From positions 45,348-109,347 of the forward strand of contig JAHHHA010000022.1 in the NCBI GenBank assembly GCA_019359615.1: a stretch of DNA of 64,000 nucleotides, in the 5' to 3' direction. The notes under the pieces were generated by a model. It had not been told where the DNA came from, did not search any database, and saw nothing but the letters and a program-made list of their open reading frames with translations. The stretch comes from Cyanosarcina radialis HA8281-LM2 (GTDB taxonomy: Bacteria > Cyanobacteriota > Cyanobacteriia > Cyanobacteriales > CCAP-1448). Position numbers and translations under genes: made by a program. Shown piece after piece: positions 10,101-19,405 of this stretch; the first letter of the stretch is position 1, and each line of letters starts with the position of its first letter.

Positions 10101-10867
10101 CCGAACAGTGCTTGCAAACCTTTTACGGTCATGCCAGTTGGGTGTGGTCGGTCGCCTATAGCCCTGACGGTCAGACCTTGGCTACAGGTAGCGAAGATGC
10201 CACTGTCAGATTGTGGAATCCCCAGGGCCAATGCCTCAGAATGTTCCAAGAACACCAGGATTCTGTTTATACCGTTACTTTCAGTCCTGATGCCACAGTC
10301 TTAGTTAGTGGAGGGCTAGATTGCACGCTTAAACTCTGGAAGGTCGATGGCAGTGAGGAGAGTTTCAAAACCCTGCACGAACATACTAGTTCTGTATATA
10401 CTGCGATCTTCACTCCAGACGGATGTAACCTCATCAGCAGTAGTAAGGATCGAACGATTAAAATCTGGGATCTCTATTCAGGTGAATGCCTAAAAACCCT
10501 AGAGGGACATATCGGCGCGGTATGGACAATAGCATTGAGTCCAGACGGCCGCATCCTGGCCAGCGGTGGTGAGGACAAGACCTTGAAAATATGGGATTTG
10601 GCATCCGGTGAATGCCTGAAAACTTTAACCGGACACCACAACCTGATCAAATCTATTACCTTCCATCCACAAGAGCCAATAGTAGTTAGTGGTAGCCTCG
10701 ACGAAACGATGAAGGTCTGGGATATTGAAACCGGAGAATGCTTGCAAACCTTACGGGTGGAAAGACCCTACGAAGGAATGAATATTACAGGCACTACAGG
10801 ATTAACCGATGCCCAGAAAGCCACGCTCAAAGCCCTGGGAGCCGTTGAAGCTAATGCAGATCGATGA
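7187..10867 (+). CDS. NB-ARC NTPase with 14 WD40 repeats (STAND-type signalling protein)
   Basis: A 1226-residue multidomain protein. Residues 1-90 resemble the helix-turn-helix domain found at the N-terminus of vWA-MoxR-associated proteins ([20 protein letters not shown]). Residues ~120-420 form an NB-ARC ATPase: Walker [10 protein letters not shown] near residue 147, Walker [11 protein letters not shown], sensor LIVTSREKP and the GNPLALKI motif. A helical region follows, then a short pentapeptide-like stretch ([20 protein letters not shown]). Residues ~578-1195 hold 14 WD40 repeats, enough for two seven-bladed propellers, probably the ligand sensor. STAND proteins of this layout oligomerise on sensing a ligand. 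The start is TTG at 7187, supported by GGGGAGG seven bases upstream. Effector output is not obvious, so its pathway is unknown. Confidence 0.85.
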   Translation: MDVEEALKIIDIALAPTSLTDIEERVFRGVWEGQIYEEIADRTNYEAEYIRHIGPQIWRKLSQSLGERVTRSNLQSALRRKAEQILKSTVSNPIDKNSPTAPSDNNSCKRHDWGEAVKAPYFYGRLDEANRLERWILQEHCPLVALLGMGGIGKTSLAQRFAEEIHDRFDYSIWRSLRQAPPLEEILTAIIKFIAPDPDIRLPESEAGQLALLVELLQSSRCLLVLDNMESILCGGDAEETTPQRAGNYRPGYEGYGKLLQYVGERHHQSCLIVTSREKPKEIATLESQDAPVRSLMLRGLGATAARPILQTKNIYSTDEECDRLIQLYAGNPLALKIVTSTIQELFDGKVAEFLKEGIAFFGDIGELLDEQFDRLSKLEKQIMFWLAVNQESMSLADLSEDMTSFISKRELLEALESLGRRPLIEKLGNRFSQQPVVMEYMTERIVDRVVREIITKELSLLASHSLLKATAKDYIRESQIRLILEPIIERIKAHFRSLKLAEIQLKQVLKDLQQSSSSSSEYSAGNLINLLCELKVDLTGYDFSRLTIRNPYLRNVDLHQVNFAYAHFDSAVFTETFGGILSVAVSPDGVFLATSDTECAVRLWRIADGKQMWIGQGHRSWIWSVAFSPDGMRIATASSDATIRLWDAATGECLQVLQGSFDAQAVAFNPDGNLLIEGGKEGGIIWDLDTGSRFRTLKGHANNLIWGVAFSPRDRIAVTGSLDTTLKVWNIDTGDCLRTLSGHLAQIRSVAFHPDGQIVASGSVDRTIKLWDIDTGECWQSLAGHTDTISALMFSPDGTLLASGSYDGTVKLWQVDSGQCLQTLLAHTNLVWTIAFCPDGQTIVSGGDDHAVRFWDVCSGRCIKTWQGHKNAMFAVNYPSNFPVKAQLLPSSTEMPPNDGQLSPLMQNTEWLLASGSEDRMVRLWDVSTGSCCKTLEGHQGRIFALAHSPDDRTLLSGSSDRTAKLWDIQTEQCLQTFYGHASWVWSVAYSPDGQTLATGSEDATVRLWNPQGQCLRMFQEHQDSVYTVTFSPDATVLVSGGLDCTLKLWKVDGSEESFKTLHEHTSSVYTAIFTPDGCNLISSSKDRTIKIWDLYSGECLKTLEGHIGAVWTIALSPDGRILASGGEDKTLKIWDLASGECLKTLTGHHNLIKSITFHPQEPIVVSGSLDETMKVWDIETGECLQTLRVERPYEGMNITGTTGLTDAQKATLKALGAVEANADR

Positions 10868-10980
10868 ATCGAGATCTTCCCCTCATCCCCTAGCCCCTTC
10901 TCCCACTAGAGGAGAAGTGGGACAAGATATGGTTAGCGATTCTAGCTTGATTGTTAGCTCTGGGTGAGGGTATGGAAGTT

Positions 10981-11146
10981 ATATCAAATCCGGTTTACAA
11001 AACCGTCTTGACCTCAAGGAGCCTCCGGCTCCCCTCAGATAACAGAAACTTCCTTTTCCCTCTCCTACGAGGAGAGGGCAGGGTGAGGTGGGAGAGGGGT
11101 TGGGGGTGAGGGCAGCAATGGATGGTATGAGAACCGGATTTGATAT
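10981..11146. mobile_element. MITE-like element with perfect 15-bp terminal inverted repeats (copy A)
   Basis: The ends are ATATCAAATCCGGTT at 10981-10995 and its exact reverse complement at 11132-11146. The interior has a CCTCCGGCTCC segment, an AACAGAAACTTCC segment and a CCCTCTCC...GGGTTGGGGGTGAGGG core. No protein is encoded. The ends allow a TA target duplication as in IS630/mariner-type MITEs (inference). The flanking gap 10868-11221 holds another short CCCCTCATCCCC fragment and no gene. Related copies lie at 24951-25073 and 57501-57669. Confidence 0.7.
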
Positions 11147-11221
11147 TAAAGGACTATGCAAGTGCGACCTACAATAAAAATGGTATGCGATCGCCAAATC
11201 TAATTTACCAGGTGTCTACCC

Positions 11222-11899
11222 ATGACCCTCTCCTTAGAAAAATCTAGCCAGCCTTTCCCTCTGATTCAAAGGCGCGATGCCACTTGGGAAGATTATGTCA
11301 AAGTGCGGGACAGTGAAGATATCGATTGGCGGAAAATTGCTTTTCACCAGGGATGGTTGTGGGTTGATATGGGGACAGAAGGGCCGAATCATGCTTCTTT
11401 CAACGACCTGATAACGATCGTCTTTGGATTTTGGGCATTTTTGCATCCTGAGCCTGCAATCCAATCGTTTGGGCGTTGCCTCATCGATCGGCCGGAAACC
11501 CATGCCTGTGCGCCTGATTTGGTTCTTTACAAAGGTGAAAATATCCCCAAGTGGCAACCGGGAGAGCCGCGCCGCATCGATTTAACCCGCCATCGATTGC
11601 CAGATCTAGTCGGGGAAATTGCCGATACCACGCTCAGCATCGACCTAGACGAGCAAAAGCAACTTTATGCCAGTTTGGGAATTGCCGAATATTGGGTCAT
11701 CGATGTCAAAGGAATGCGCCTGTTTGCCTTCGGATTGAACTCTACAGGCGTGTATGAAACCATTGAAGTTTCCCAGGTGCTAGCAGGTCTGTCGATTTTG
11801 CTGGTGGAGCAAGCGATCGAACGCCTCGCCCAAGAAACCAATACCGCCGCAGCTAATTGGTTGATGCAACAATTGCAAGCCGATTTTCCCCAACAATAA
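11222..11899 (+). CDS. Uma2 (DUF820) family restriction-endonuclease-fold protein
   Basis: A 225-residue member of the Uma2 family, of the longer subtype. The PD-(D/E)XK elements are CAPDLVLYKGEN and LPDLVGEIADTT, followed by LGIAEYWVIDVKG. The start ATG (MTLSLEKSSQ) lies just behind a MITE-like element, whose sequences make up much of the upstream region. The gene is downstream of and collinear with the NB-ARC/WD40 gene but 354 bases away, so co-transcription is doubtful. Fold assignment is confident; biological role is unknown for the family. Confidence 0.8.
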   Translation: MTLSLEKSSQPFPLIQRRDATWEDYVKVRDSEDIDWRKIAFHQGWLWVDMGTEGPNHASFNDLITIVFGFWAFLHPEPAIQSFGRCLIDRPETHACAPDLVLYKGENIPKWQPGEPRRIDLTRHRLPDLVGEIADTTLSIDLDEQKQLYASLGIAEYWVIDVKGMRLFAFGLNSTGVYETIEVSQVLAGLSILLVEQAIERLAQETNTAAANWLMQQLQADFPQQ

Positions 11900-12220
11900 T
11901 CTTTTCTAGTGAGTGGAGATCGAACGACTCACTTTTTCTCACTTTTGCGATCGCTTTTCACCACTTTTTATCATTGGCCACCACCTAATGCTCGGATATC
12001 TTAAGAGCATCAGTTACATAATTGATTTTGCCAAGACAACAGCGATACGTTGCTCCGCAACAGGCTGAGCCAACGCGAGATCGAAACCAACAAATTTAAC
12101 AGATAAATCGATCGAATATTCATCAAAACTTTTAAACTTTCCTTGCAAGAGACGCGCGATGCTCGATCGATATTTCCTGTCAACAATTAGTTGAACCAGC
12201 ACAATCGTAGAGTATAAACC
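11900..12220. other. Gene-free stretch, nothing functional recognised
   Basis: No convincing gene is seen. It contains a short repeat at about 12041-12075 (GCGATACGTTGCTCCGCAAC...), related to a segment inside dnaX near 58055-58085. The last ~100 bases are presumably the promoter of the protease gene that follows. Confidence 0.45.
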
Positions 12221-13243
12221 ATGAAAATCATCAAAGAACGATCGCAGATCGAGCCGATGACCCCTTTAGAACAAGCCAAACAGGAGCCGAAACTTGGAGT
12301 GCAAGATTGGTTCCGCTTGCGGCAAGAACGATATCCAGTTTTAGATTCAAAGCAACAGAAAGCTTTCGGTGGGGTTGTTCTATCTAGAGAAGAATTATTG
12401 AAAGAGAACAAAAAGATGGTTTCGCTGCCATCCTTCGTTCCAGATGAAGCACCAATTCTTCCAGGTGGACCGAGATCTATCGGTCGCCAGAGCCAAAAAC
12501 CTTTGAGGCGCTTTTCTGGAGCCAAAGTGATTCCGGCCAACTTCACGCAAATTTATAACGGCGAGAGCCGGAGTATTTATTACGACACATCGTTTCCATG
12601 GGTTTGCATCGGCAGACTCAATAAGCCTGATGGCACTTGGGGAACGGCCTCATTAGTCGGGAAAAATACCATCCTCACTGCTGCGCACGTAGTCTCAGGC
12701 TGGTGGTCCCCTGGCGGCCCAGTTACCGGAAACCTCACATTTATTCCAGCGATGTTCGGTTCGGGATCGATCCTCGGTGCAACTTGGGTTGCCAATGTAA
12801 TTGGTATCGCTGCCTGGGAAACTCCTACAGCAGTCGATGGATATGACATGGCCATCTGCCAAATCGATCGACCAATGGGCGATTGGTTGGGTTACTTCGG
12901 ATACCGAACTTACATTGATGATTGGGAGGATCTGTCCGTGTGGACGCACGCTGGTTATCCATACGATTTAAGTATGGGTGGTACCCAACCTAGCTACGAA
13001 CTTGGGATTGCTGTTCGAGACGATGACAGCGATAGCTACGATACCCTGGAAGTCGAAACCCAAGCCGATATTGCTAGCGGGCAATCTGGCGGCCCTTTGT
13101 GGGGTGTATTTAATGACCAACGCCAAATTATTGGTACTCTGAGCGGCAGAGAAGATAATTTTGCCGAAGAGAAGAATAGTCTATTTGCTGGCGGTAACGG
13201 ATTGGTAAGACTAATTGATTGGGGTCGTAATAACTGGGGTTAG
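12221..13243 (+). CDS. V8-like (glutamyl endopeptidase-type) serine protease
   Basis: A 340-residue protease of the trypsin-like fold, closest in layout to V8/glutamyl endopeptidase-type enzymes. The triad is visible: His in TILTAAHVV, Asp in DMAICQID, Ser in IASGQSGGPLWG. About 110 residues precede the protease domain and look like a propeptide. No classical signal peptide is visible at the ATG used, so export, if any, would use another route. It begins a same-strand run with an M6 metalloprotease, a catalase-family protein and an alpha/beta hydrolase, spaced 75-330 bases. Protease identity is strong; zymogen state and location are inferred. Confidence 0.8.
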   Translation: MKIIKERSQIEPMTPLEQAKQEPKLGVQDWFRLRQERYPVLDSKQQKAFGGVVLSREELLKENKKMVSLPSFVPDEAPILPGGPRSIGRQSQKPLRRFSGAKVIPANFTQIYNGESRSIYYDTSFPWVCIGRLNKPDGTWGTASLVGKNTILTAAHVVSGWWSPGGPVTGNLTFIPAMFGSGSILGATWVANVIGIAAWETPTAVDGYDMAICQIDRPMGDWLGYFGYRTYIDDWEDLSVWTHAGYPYDLSMGGTQPSYELGIAVRDDDSDSYDTLEVETQADIASGQSGGPLWGVFNDQRQIIGTLSGREDNFAEEKNSLFAGGNGLVRLIDWGRNNWG

Positions 13244-13317
13244 ATCGGCATTACTTTTTAGGAAGCTACCTCTCTTAATTCTGTTTAAAGTATCGATCGC
13301 AAAAAGGAGAAATTTTT

Positions 13318-14850
13318 ATGTCAGTCCCTTTTTTTGGAAAAGAATTTACCTTTATTCAGCCCGATGGAACTAAATTTCAAGTGCGAGGTTGGGGCAATCA
13401 ATGGCAAGCAGTATTTGAAACTCTAGATGGTTTTACTGTGGTGAAAGACCCCATAACTAACTTTTATCAATACGCCACGATTAGCGATAATGGCGAGGAG
13501 CTTTTGCCAACAGGATTTCAAGCAGAAATGGTAAATCCGTACAATCTCGGACTGACTCCAAGATTGCGAGCCAATCGCAGAGGTGCGGCAATTCCAACTT
13601 CTATGAGTTCCGGTTTACTGCCTAAAAAGACGCGTTGGGAAACCAGGCGCGAAGTCACCCGAATGCAACAACGCGCTGCCATGATGGCACCAACAGAAAT
13701 AATGCCTGCTCCGCCACAACGACAGACCGTTGGAGATTTTGTCGGTTTGTGTCTCTTGGTTGATTTTCCTGACGTTCCTGCCACTATTTCCGAAGCTGAA
13801 GTCAAAGATTATTGCAACTTACAGGGATACAGTGGCTTTGGCAATAACGGCTCGGTTTACGATTATTTCTTCGATAATTCGGGCGGCAAATTGCGTTACA
13901 CCAGTATCGTCGCTCCCTACTACACGGCTAAATACAATAGAGCTTATTACACCGATGAGACTCAGCCAGATGGAGTTAGAGCGCAGGAATTAATCCGAGA
14001 ATGTTTGGATTATCTGCGAGCCGAAGGATTCGATTTCAGTCGTCTGACTGTCGATAGTGGTAACTATGTCTATGCGACTAATATGTTTTATGCAGGCGAT
14101 GTAGTTAACAACTGGTCGAAAGGACTATGGCCGCATTCTTGGCGTTTGTTTTCTGACTATAATTTAATGCCCGGTAAAATTGCTGCTGACTATCAAATTA
14201 CTAACATCGGCAGGGAACTGACTCTTGGCACTTTCTGCCATGAAAACGGACACATGATTTGTGACTTTCCAGATTTGTACGACTATAGACGCGATGGGGT
14301 CAATTCCCACGGAGTCGGCGGTTTTTGCTTGATGTGTGCTGGTGCTAATATTAATGAGAAAAACCCCACCCAGGTAGGTGCGTACCTCAAATACCGGGCT
14401 GGTTGGGCAGACAGCGTTACTTCAATTACACCCGGATTAAATGCCACCGTTCGCGCTGGTGTCAATCAATTTTTCATTCACTCGAAGAATCAGCGCGAGT
14501 ATTTTATCATCGAAAATCGGCAGCAAACCGAACGCGATCGATCCCTACCCGGTTCGGGGCTAGCAATTTGGCATATTGATGAATTAGGAAACAACGAAAA
14601 CCAAGGAATGTCTCCCAACTCTCATTACGAATGCTCGCTCGTACAAGCTGATGGCGAGTTCGATTTAGAACGTGGAGAATTTGGCGGTCAATATGGTGAG
14701 GCTAAAGACCTTTACTATGCTGGGGGCAATACTTACTTTGGTGCGTCTACTAATCCTAATAGCCGCTGGTGGGATGGCACGCTATCAAGATTGGATGTTT
14801 CTAACATTAGCGCCAGTGGAACCTCAATGACATTTAAAGGTAATGTCTAG
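13318..14850 (+). CDS. M6 family metalloprotease (immune inhibitor A-like)
   Basis: A 510-residue zinc endopeptidase. The zinc site is CHENGHMICDFPDLYD (HExxH followed by the conserved Pro-Asp of M6 peptidases), near residue 305. An N-terminal region of ~140 residues with a basic and methionine-rich stretch probably acts as a propeptide. The C-terminus (GTLSRLDVSNISASGTSMTF) resembles the end of the M6 catalytic domain. No signal peptide is evident. A strong AAAGGAG Shine-Dalgarno precedes the ATG. It lies 74 bases behind the V8-like protease. M6 enzymes are usually secreted and degrade host or matrix proteins; the role in a cyanobacterium is unknown. Confidence 0.85.
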   Translation: MSVPFFGKEFTFIQPDGTKFQVRGWGNQWQAVFETLDGFTVVKDPITNFYQYATISDNGEELLPTGFQAEMVNPYNLGLTPRLRANRRGAAIPTSMSSGLLPKKTRWETRREVTRMQQRAAMMAPTEIMPAPPQRQTVGDFVGLCLLVDFPDVPATISEAEVKDYCNLQGYSGFGNNGSVYDYFFDNSGGKLRYTSIVAPYYTAKYNRAYYTDETQPDGVRAQELIRECLDYLRAEGFDFSRLTVDSGNYVYATNMFYAGDVVNNWSKGLWPHSWRLFSDYNLMPGKIAADYQITNIGRELTLGTFCHENGHMICDFPDLYDYRRDGVNSHGVGGFCLMCAGANINEKNPTQVGAYLKYRAGWADSVTSITPGLNATVRAGVNQFFIHSKNQREYFIIENRQQTERDRSLPGSGLAIWHIDELGNNENQGMSPNSHYECSLVQADGEFDLERGEFGGQYGEAKDLYYAGGNTYFGASTNPNSRWWDGTLSRLDVSNISASGTSMTFKGNV

Positions 14851-14981
14851 CTATTTGAGTAAATTATATACCTCCAACCATTTTTTTAAGGTAGCCATCC
14901 TGCCTGCCTTTGAGTTTAATTTTTGGAGATGTATAATGAAGCAAACAATAAAAATTTAAATCAAAAGAGGTTAAAAGCATC

Positions 14982-16067
14982 ATGGCAGAAGAATCAAGTC
15001 CAGAACGCATACCACCAGAAGAAGAAGGACTAATCGAGCAATTGGTGCAATTTGGCAAGAAATCGATGGAGGGCAGCCCACCGATGCTCAGAGATCAACA
15101 CCCGAAGAGTCATGGCTGCGTTAAAGGAAAGTTTATCGTCGAAGCGAATATTCCAGATGATATGAAAGTCGGTGTTTTTAAAGAACCGAAGAAAATCTAT
15201 GATGTTTGGATTCGGTTTTCTAATAACAGCAATCTTCGCACTCCAGATGGCAAACTTCAGCCCGATACAGAACCAGATGGGAAAGGAATGGCAATTAAGC
15301 TGATGAATGTTGAAGGTGAAAAAGTCCTTGACGATCCAGAGCATCAAGGAGAACAGGATTTTGTTCTCCTCAATAGCCCTAATTTTTTCATTCGCGATCT
15401 GCAACAATACATCAACTTTTTTATGGTGGCCGCAGCCAGAAGGGCAGCCGCAGCTAAATTGATTCGGGAAGGAAAAACTGTCACGCCAGAAACACCGCTC
15501 GAAATTCCTAAAGATCTCCAAGAACCAGCTAAAGATTTAAAAGAAAATAAGGTTTTTGAACGGGTTATGAAAATAAGGATGAGCGCGAGCGCAAACTCAC
15601 AAACTAATCCTTTAGAGATTACCTACTGGAGTTCGACTCCATATAAACTAGGCGATCGCGCCATGAAATTTTCTGCGGTTCCTATTTTTACGGGCGAAAA
15701 GTTCGATCCAGAGAAAGCTAGCAATAAAGATAATTATTTTCGAGAAGCAATGAGGAAACAATTGTCGGAGGGAGAGGCTGTTTTTGACTTTAAAATTCAG
15801 CTTCAAAAAGATGCAATTAAAATGCCGATCGAAGATTCTACTGTTGAATGGGACGAAAAAGAATCTCCTTTTTTTAAAGTGGCAACCATTCGGATTCCAA
15901 GTCAAGAATTTGACACGCCAACAATGAATGACTTTGATGAAAAGCTAGCGTTTTCGCCTTGGAATACTCTGCCAGAACTTCAACCTTTAGGAGGAGTAAA
16001 TCGCTCTCGGAAGCGAATTTATCAGGAACTAGCTCGGCTCAGAAATCAGACCGATCGAGCTAAATAG
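14982..16067 (+). CDS. Catalase-family heme protein (SrpA-like)
   Basis: A 361-residue, short catalase-fold protein, below the ~480 residues or more of true catalases. The distal His lies in HPKSHGCVKGKF, the conserved DVWIRFSNNS and QDFVLLNSPNFF segments follow, and the C-terminus has FSPWNTLPELQPLGGVNRSR. Short catalase-like proteins include plasmid SrpA of cyanobacteria and the hydroperoxide-processing partners of lipoxygenases, so the substrate may be a lipid hydroperoxide rather than H2O2. No lipoxygenase gene is near. Its GAGG-type ribosome site precedes ATG at 14982. The neighbours are proteases and a hydrolase on the same strand. Confidence 0.83.
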   Translation: MAEESSPERIPPEEEGLIEQLVQFGKKSMEGSPPMLRDQHPKSHGCVKGKFIVEANIPDDMKVGVFKEPKKIYDVWIRFSNNSNLRTPDGKLQPDTEPDGKGMAIKLMNVEGEKVLDDPEHQGEQDFVLLNSPNFFIRDLQQYINFFMVAAARRAAAAKLIREGKTVTPETPLEIPKDLQEPAKDLKENKVFERVMKIRMSASANSQTNPLEITYWSSTPYKLGDRAMKFSAVPIFTGEKFDPEKASNKDNYFREAMRKQLSEGEAVFDFKIQLQKDAIKMPIEDSTVEWDEKESPFFKVATIRIPSQEFDTPTMNDFDEKLAFSPWNTLPELQPLGGVNRSRKRIYQELARLRNQTDRAK

Positions 16068-16395
16068 AACTGTCAAACCAATTCGCAATTAATTCCATGC
16101 CTGTTGGCGCAGCCTGCCGCAGGCATAGCCAGTAGCTCTGAAATAACGAAGAAATTGTTTTTATTTTCTCCTTGAAAGGATAGCTTGTACCCTAAATTGC
16201 AAATTGACAATTGTTTCGGTCATCCCAAATCTGCATCGATAATTAAAGCCACAGCCATAGAAACAAAATCTTTCTGGAGCCGACTACAAATAAAATGTTG
16301 GTTTTAAAAATCGGATTTGGGATCGAACATTATTATCGAATATTATTTATGAGAAAATAAAAAAGCCGTTAAGTTTTATCTAAACAGGAAAGATA
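16068..16395. other. Gene-free stretch with short repeat
   Basis: No gene seen. A GGCGCAGCCTGCCGCAGGC repeat at about 16104-16125 belongs to a motif also found inside dnaX and near 60440. The rest is A+T-rich and precedes the hydrolase gene. Confidence 0.4.
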
Positions 16396-17343
16396 ATGCC
16401 TACAGACTACATTATATTCATGCATGGCGTAAACGTTCGAGATCGTCAAGGCTTTCAAACGCAGGCTAACGATATGTTTGAGGTCATTAAAAAGTCCGTC
16501 AGCGATAGATCGCGAACCCTAAAACCTGTAGTTTTATTTTGGGGAGATGTCGGAGAAGAGCGAATCAAGCAATTGCATGAAGGCTTTACCAAGTCTCCCC
16601 AATGGCATAAATTTTGGTTTCGCGACGAACTACGAACTAACCAAATTTTACCGTTTGTGGGCGATGCGGCTATGTATCTGAGCCGAACCATCAGTAAAAA
16701 TATTGTCCGAGAGATTACCCAGCAAGCTATTAAGCAAATGGGGCCGCTTGAAAGCATAATACACCCTCCTGAAGGCGATCGCCTCCACCTCGTCACTCAT
16801 AGCTGGGGTACCGTCATTTTATTTGATATCTTATTTGCCTCTCGTTGGGAAGAGTCTGTGTTGGATGATGAGACGCTCGAGCAAATTGAGAATATTCGCC
16901 GTGGCTTTTTTGGTATTGGTGCCAACGAAGAAGAAAAAAGCTATGGAATTCCTCTAGCCAGCATTCATACCATGGGTTCACCCATCTCTTTGTTTAGTTT
17001 AATCAACGTTGATGGGGCAAAATCTTTTAACCTCACACCAAAACTCAAGGAATTCCTAGAAGCACGACAACAAAAAAAGCTAAAGCCCCTGGTCTGGAGA
17101 AACTACGCTCACCCCGGCGATCCAATTGCCTACCCATTAGAGGGAGTCATGCCGCTTCTCTTAGGTGGAGCAGGGGATCTGGTTGATATCAAAGATATTA
17201 TGAGTCCCAGTAATTGGCTCTGGGGAGCATTCGGGGACACTATATTACCTATTCTTAATGGTGGAAACGCTCATGGTAGCTATTGGACGCAAAAAGAAAT
17301 AGCCCAGGAGATCGGCAAAGCAATTGGCTCGAAATCAAAGTAA
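16396..17343 (+). CDS. Alpha/beta hydrolase
   Basis: A 315-residue protein of the alpha/beta-hydrolase fold. The first strand is DYIIFMHGVNVRDR, giving an oxyanion-type HG motif. The nucleophile elbow is LVTHSWGTVILFDI, where Ser is followed by Trp-Gly, a variant of GxSxG. A plausible catalytic His is in GNAHGSYW near the end. No signal peptide or membrane segment is seen, so it is probably cytoplasmic. AGGAAAG precedes the ATG. It closes the same-strand group of protease and catalase-like genes. Esterase or lipase-like activity is expected; the substrate is unknown. Confidence 0.7.
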   Translation: MPTDYIIFMHGVNVRDRQGFQTQANDMFEVIKKSVSDRSRTLKPVVLFWGDVGEERIKQLHEGFTKSPQWHKFWFRDELRTNQILPFVGDAAMYLSRTISKNIVREITQQAIKQMGPLESIIHPPEGDRLHLVTHSWGTVILFDILFASRWEESVLDDETLEQIENIRRGFFGIGANEEEKSYGIPLASIHTMGSPISLFSLINVDGAKSFNLTPKLKEFLEARQQKKLKPLVWRNYAHPGDPIAYPLEGVMPLLLGGAGDLVDIKDIMSPSNWLWGAFGDTILPILNGGNAHGSYWTQKEIAQEIGKAIGSKSK

Positions 17344-17375
17344 AGTTTTTGAGATTCGATTTAGAAAGATAAAAT

Positions 17376-18023
17376 TCATTTCATCTGTTTGCGATTTACA
17401 TTTAAGTAATAATGCCAAAGTAACTGAGTGGCGATCGAACGCCAGGGTTGCCAAGCCGAAGCGATCGCTAACATTTCTTCTACGGTAGGACGTTCGGCCA
17501 ATTTCTTTAGTTTTTGAACGGCGATCGCTACCGCTAAATCGCTTTTAGCAAAAACATCTGGACGTTGCAGCGCCATTAATAGATATATATCTACCGTCCA
17601 ATCGCCAATGCCTTTGATTTGTTTTAATTCGAGTCTGACGAGATCGTCTTTTTTTTGAGACAAACTATCGAGATCGAGTTGTTCAGTAGCGATCGCTTGC
17701 GATAAATTCCGCACGTATGAAGCTTTTTGCCGACTAAAACCGATCGCTTTTAATTCCTCATCTTTAAGGGCGAGCAGATTTTCTGGTGCGATGCTAACAA
17801 AGTTGCCAAGGCGATCGAAAGTTGCTTTGGCAGAAGCCACAGAAACTTGTTGTTCTAGAATAATTTACACCAACGTAGCGAAGCCCGGTTCTCTTTGCCA
17901 AATTGGCGGCGGGCCAAATTCGAGCAAAATACCAGCCAAATCGCGATCGCGACTGACTAAGCTTTCTAAGCCGCGATGGAAACTAGCATGAGTCATAGAA
18001 ACAATTTCACTCAAATCACTCAT
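17376..18023 (-). pseudogene. DNA-3-methyladenine glycosylase (AlkA/HhH-GPD type) broken by an in-frame TAA
   Basis: Reading from ATG at 18023, the frame encodes an N-terminal part (MSDLSEIVSMTHASFHRGLE...) and then meets TAA at 17867-17865 (codon 53). The same frame continues as IILEQQVSVASAKATFDRL and on through the HhH-GPD motif (IKGIGDWTVDIYLL) and the catalytic-Asp region (DVFAKSDLAV) to the stop at 17376. The total of about 215 codons is the usual family length, and nothing else is shifted, so one base change separates this from an intact base-excision-repair glycosylase. A restart at GTG 17840 would give 154 residues lacking the N-terminal domain. It could be a recent pseudogene, a sequencing error or readthrough. 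Confidence 0.8.
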
Positions 18024-18260
18024 AAATTAACCAAAACAGTTGTCAATTCGCAGTTCGCAATTCACAATTAAATGCAAAGATTCTCATTAATTGTTAATTA
18101 ATGGGTTCAGAGCCAACACTGATTTAAAAATCAGTTGTCTTCAGTTAGTGGTGGGTCAGAGCAATCACTAACTGTAATTGTCAATTGCGAATTGGTAATT
18201 GCGAATTGCTTTGACTTCTAATTCCAATTTACAGCGCATCTTTTTCTAACAACTTACTAA
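18024..18260. repeat. AATTGCGAATTG-type short repeats
   Basis: Tandem-like variants of CAATTCGCAATTCACAATT at about 18041-18070 and TCAATTGCGAATTGGTAATTGCG-like wording at 18180-18215. The same family occurs at 22771-22803 (inside a gene), 37722-37750, 37875-37905 and 60648-60670. No gene is present. Confidence 0.55.
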
Positions 18261-19058
18261 CTACACCAACAACAAAATTGTCGTATAAACTGCCGCCCCA
18301 GAAACAAAAGACCAAAAACAACTTTCCTGGCGTTCGGGAATTTCTCTAGTTAAGACACCCAGAATTACCCCACCAGCGAGAAAAGCTTTGAGAAAAGCGA
18401 TCGCTACGCCTCCTACAGGCATAATTAATCGTAACGTCCAACCCAGCCACAGCGCCCCTATCAGCACCCAACGCCCAATTCGATCGTAAGCTACTTTTTG
18501 ACTTCGCTGTAAGTTGCGATCGACTACCAAATAGTGGAGAGTCAAAGCTACAAATAATAGCAAACAATCGAGGGTCTTTGCCGTATGGTTGAGCAAATAG
18601 CTAAATAAAACATTAGATATCGCCGACGAAGCGAGGTGCAGCCAAAAAGTTTTCGGTACTTTATTAAAACTGAAGCGATCGGGTCGATCTAATTTGGTAG
18701 AGAAAGAAGATATAGGTTTCCCTTTTCCTGCCAAGGCAGGCGTTAGATACGAAACCGAGTTATGAGATTTAGAGGACTCCATGGCTAAGATTTCTAACCC
18801 GTAGAAGGCTAATAAACCGACTAAGGTAACGACATAAACTTGTCGCATAAAAGATGAGGCGATCGCATCTCCCGCTTGAATTATCGATTGTTGGTCTTGG
18901 CTCAAACTCGGTAGAATATCGACTAAGACATAAGCGATCGCTACCCCTCCACTAAAAGAAAGCCAACGCTTTGGGGAGATAACTTTTAGCCAGTGCAGCT
19001 TTCCAGTAAACAAATGAAAACAGGTTACACTCAAAGTGAGGATAAGATTTAAATTCAT
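18261..19058 (-). CDS. Predicted polytopic membrane protein, ZIP-like
   Basis: A 265-residue inner-membrane protein with seven or so hydrophobic segments. The first helix pairs and the phrase SGGVAIAYVLVDILPSL, plus AFLAGGVILGVLTREIPER near the C-terminus, recall the layout of ZIP metal transporters. The His-rich metal-binding motifs of typical ZIPs are sparse here, so transport of zinc is only a suggestion. A basic, serine-rich loop lies in the middle (residues ~95-130). It is convergent or unlinked to neighbours and has repeats on both sides. Membrane location is confident, function is not. Confidence 0.6.
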   Translation of the reverse strand: MNLNLILTLSVTCFHLFTGKLHWLKVISPKRWLSFSGGVAIAYVLVDILPSLSQDQQSIIQAGDAIASSFMRQVYVVTLVGLLAFYGLEILAMESSKSHNSVSYLTPALAGKGKPISSFSTKLDRPDRFSFNKVPKTFWLHLASSAISNVLFSYLLNHTAKTLDCLLLFVALTLHYLVVDRNLQRSQKVAYDRIGRWVLIGALWLGWTLRLIMPVGGVAIAFLKAFLAGGVILGVLTREIPERQESCFWSFVSGAAVYTTILLLV

Positions 19059-19231
19059 CAGCTTTGCACCCCAGAACGAACAGATTAGCGATCGCAGATA
19101 ACCACTGACAAAGATTATTGCTGGGTTAATTGAGGTCCAGATGATAATTGCCTAAGAAAACAGGCGATCGATCTAAAATGTTCCTGGGAAAATTATGAAG
19201 AAGTTCTCAGTTGACGCGAATTCGACGAATG

Positions 19232-19378
19232 GCTCTGCCCTCACCCCAACCCCTCTCCCAGGCTTGGGAGAGGGGCTTCAAACCTCAATCTTTCTTCCGG
19301 TTCCCCCTCTCCCAGAATTGGGAGAGGGGGCTAGGGGGTGAGGGCAAACTCCGACTATGCTAATCGGATTTAGCATGA
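19232..19378. mobile_element. Degenerate MITE-like relic
   Basis: Contains CCCTCACCCCAACCCCTCTCCC, a GGCTTGGGAGAGGGG arm and a second CCCTCTCCC...GGGAGAGGG hairpin ending in GGGTGAGGGC. It closes with CTAATCGGATTTAGCAT, a decayed form of the element end. The rest of the gap 19059-19405 shows no gene. Confidence 0.55.
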
Positions 19379-19405
19379 AAGGATTGCCAACAAGTTGCGA
19401 TCGCA

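Noticed and set aside
12014..12202. 62-codon minus-strand frame
   Set aside because: Partly a dispersed repeat, no ribosome site and no recognisable protein.
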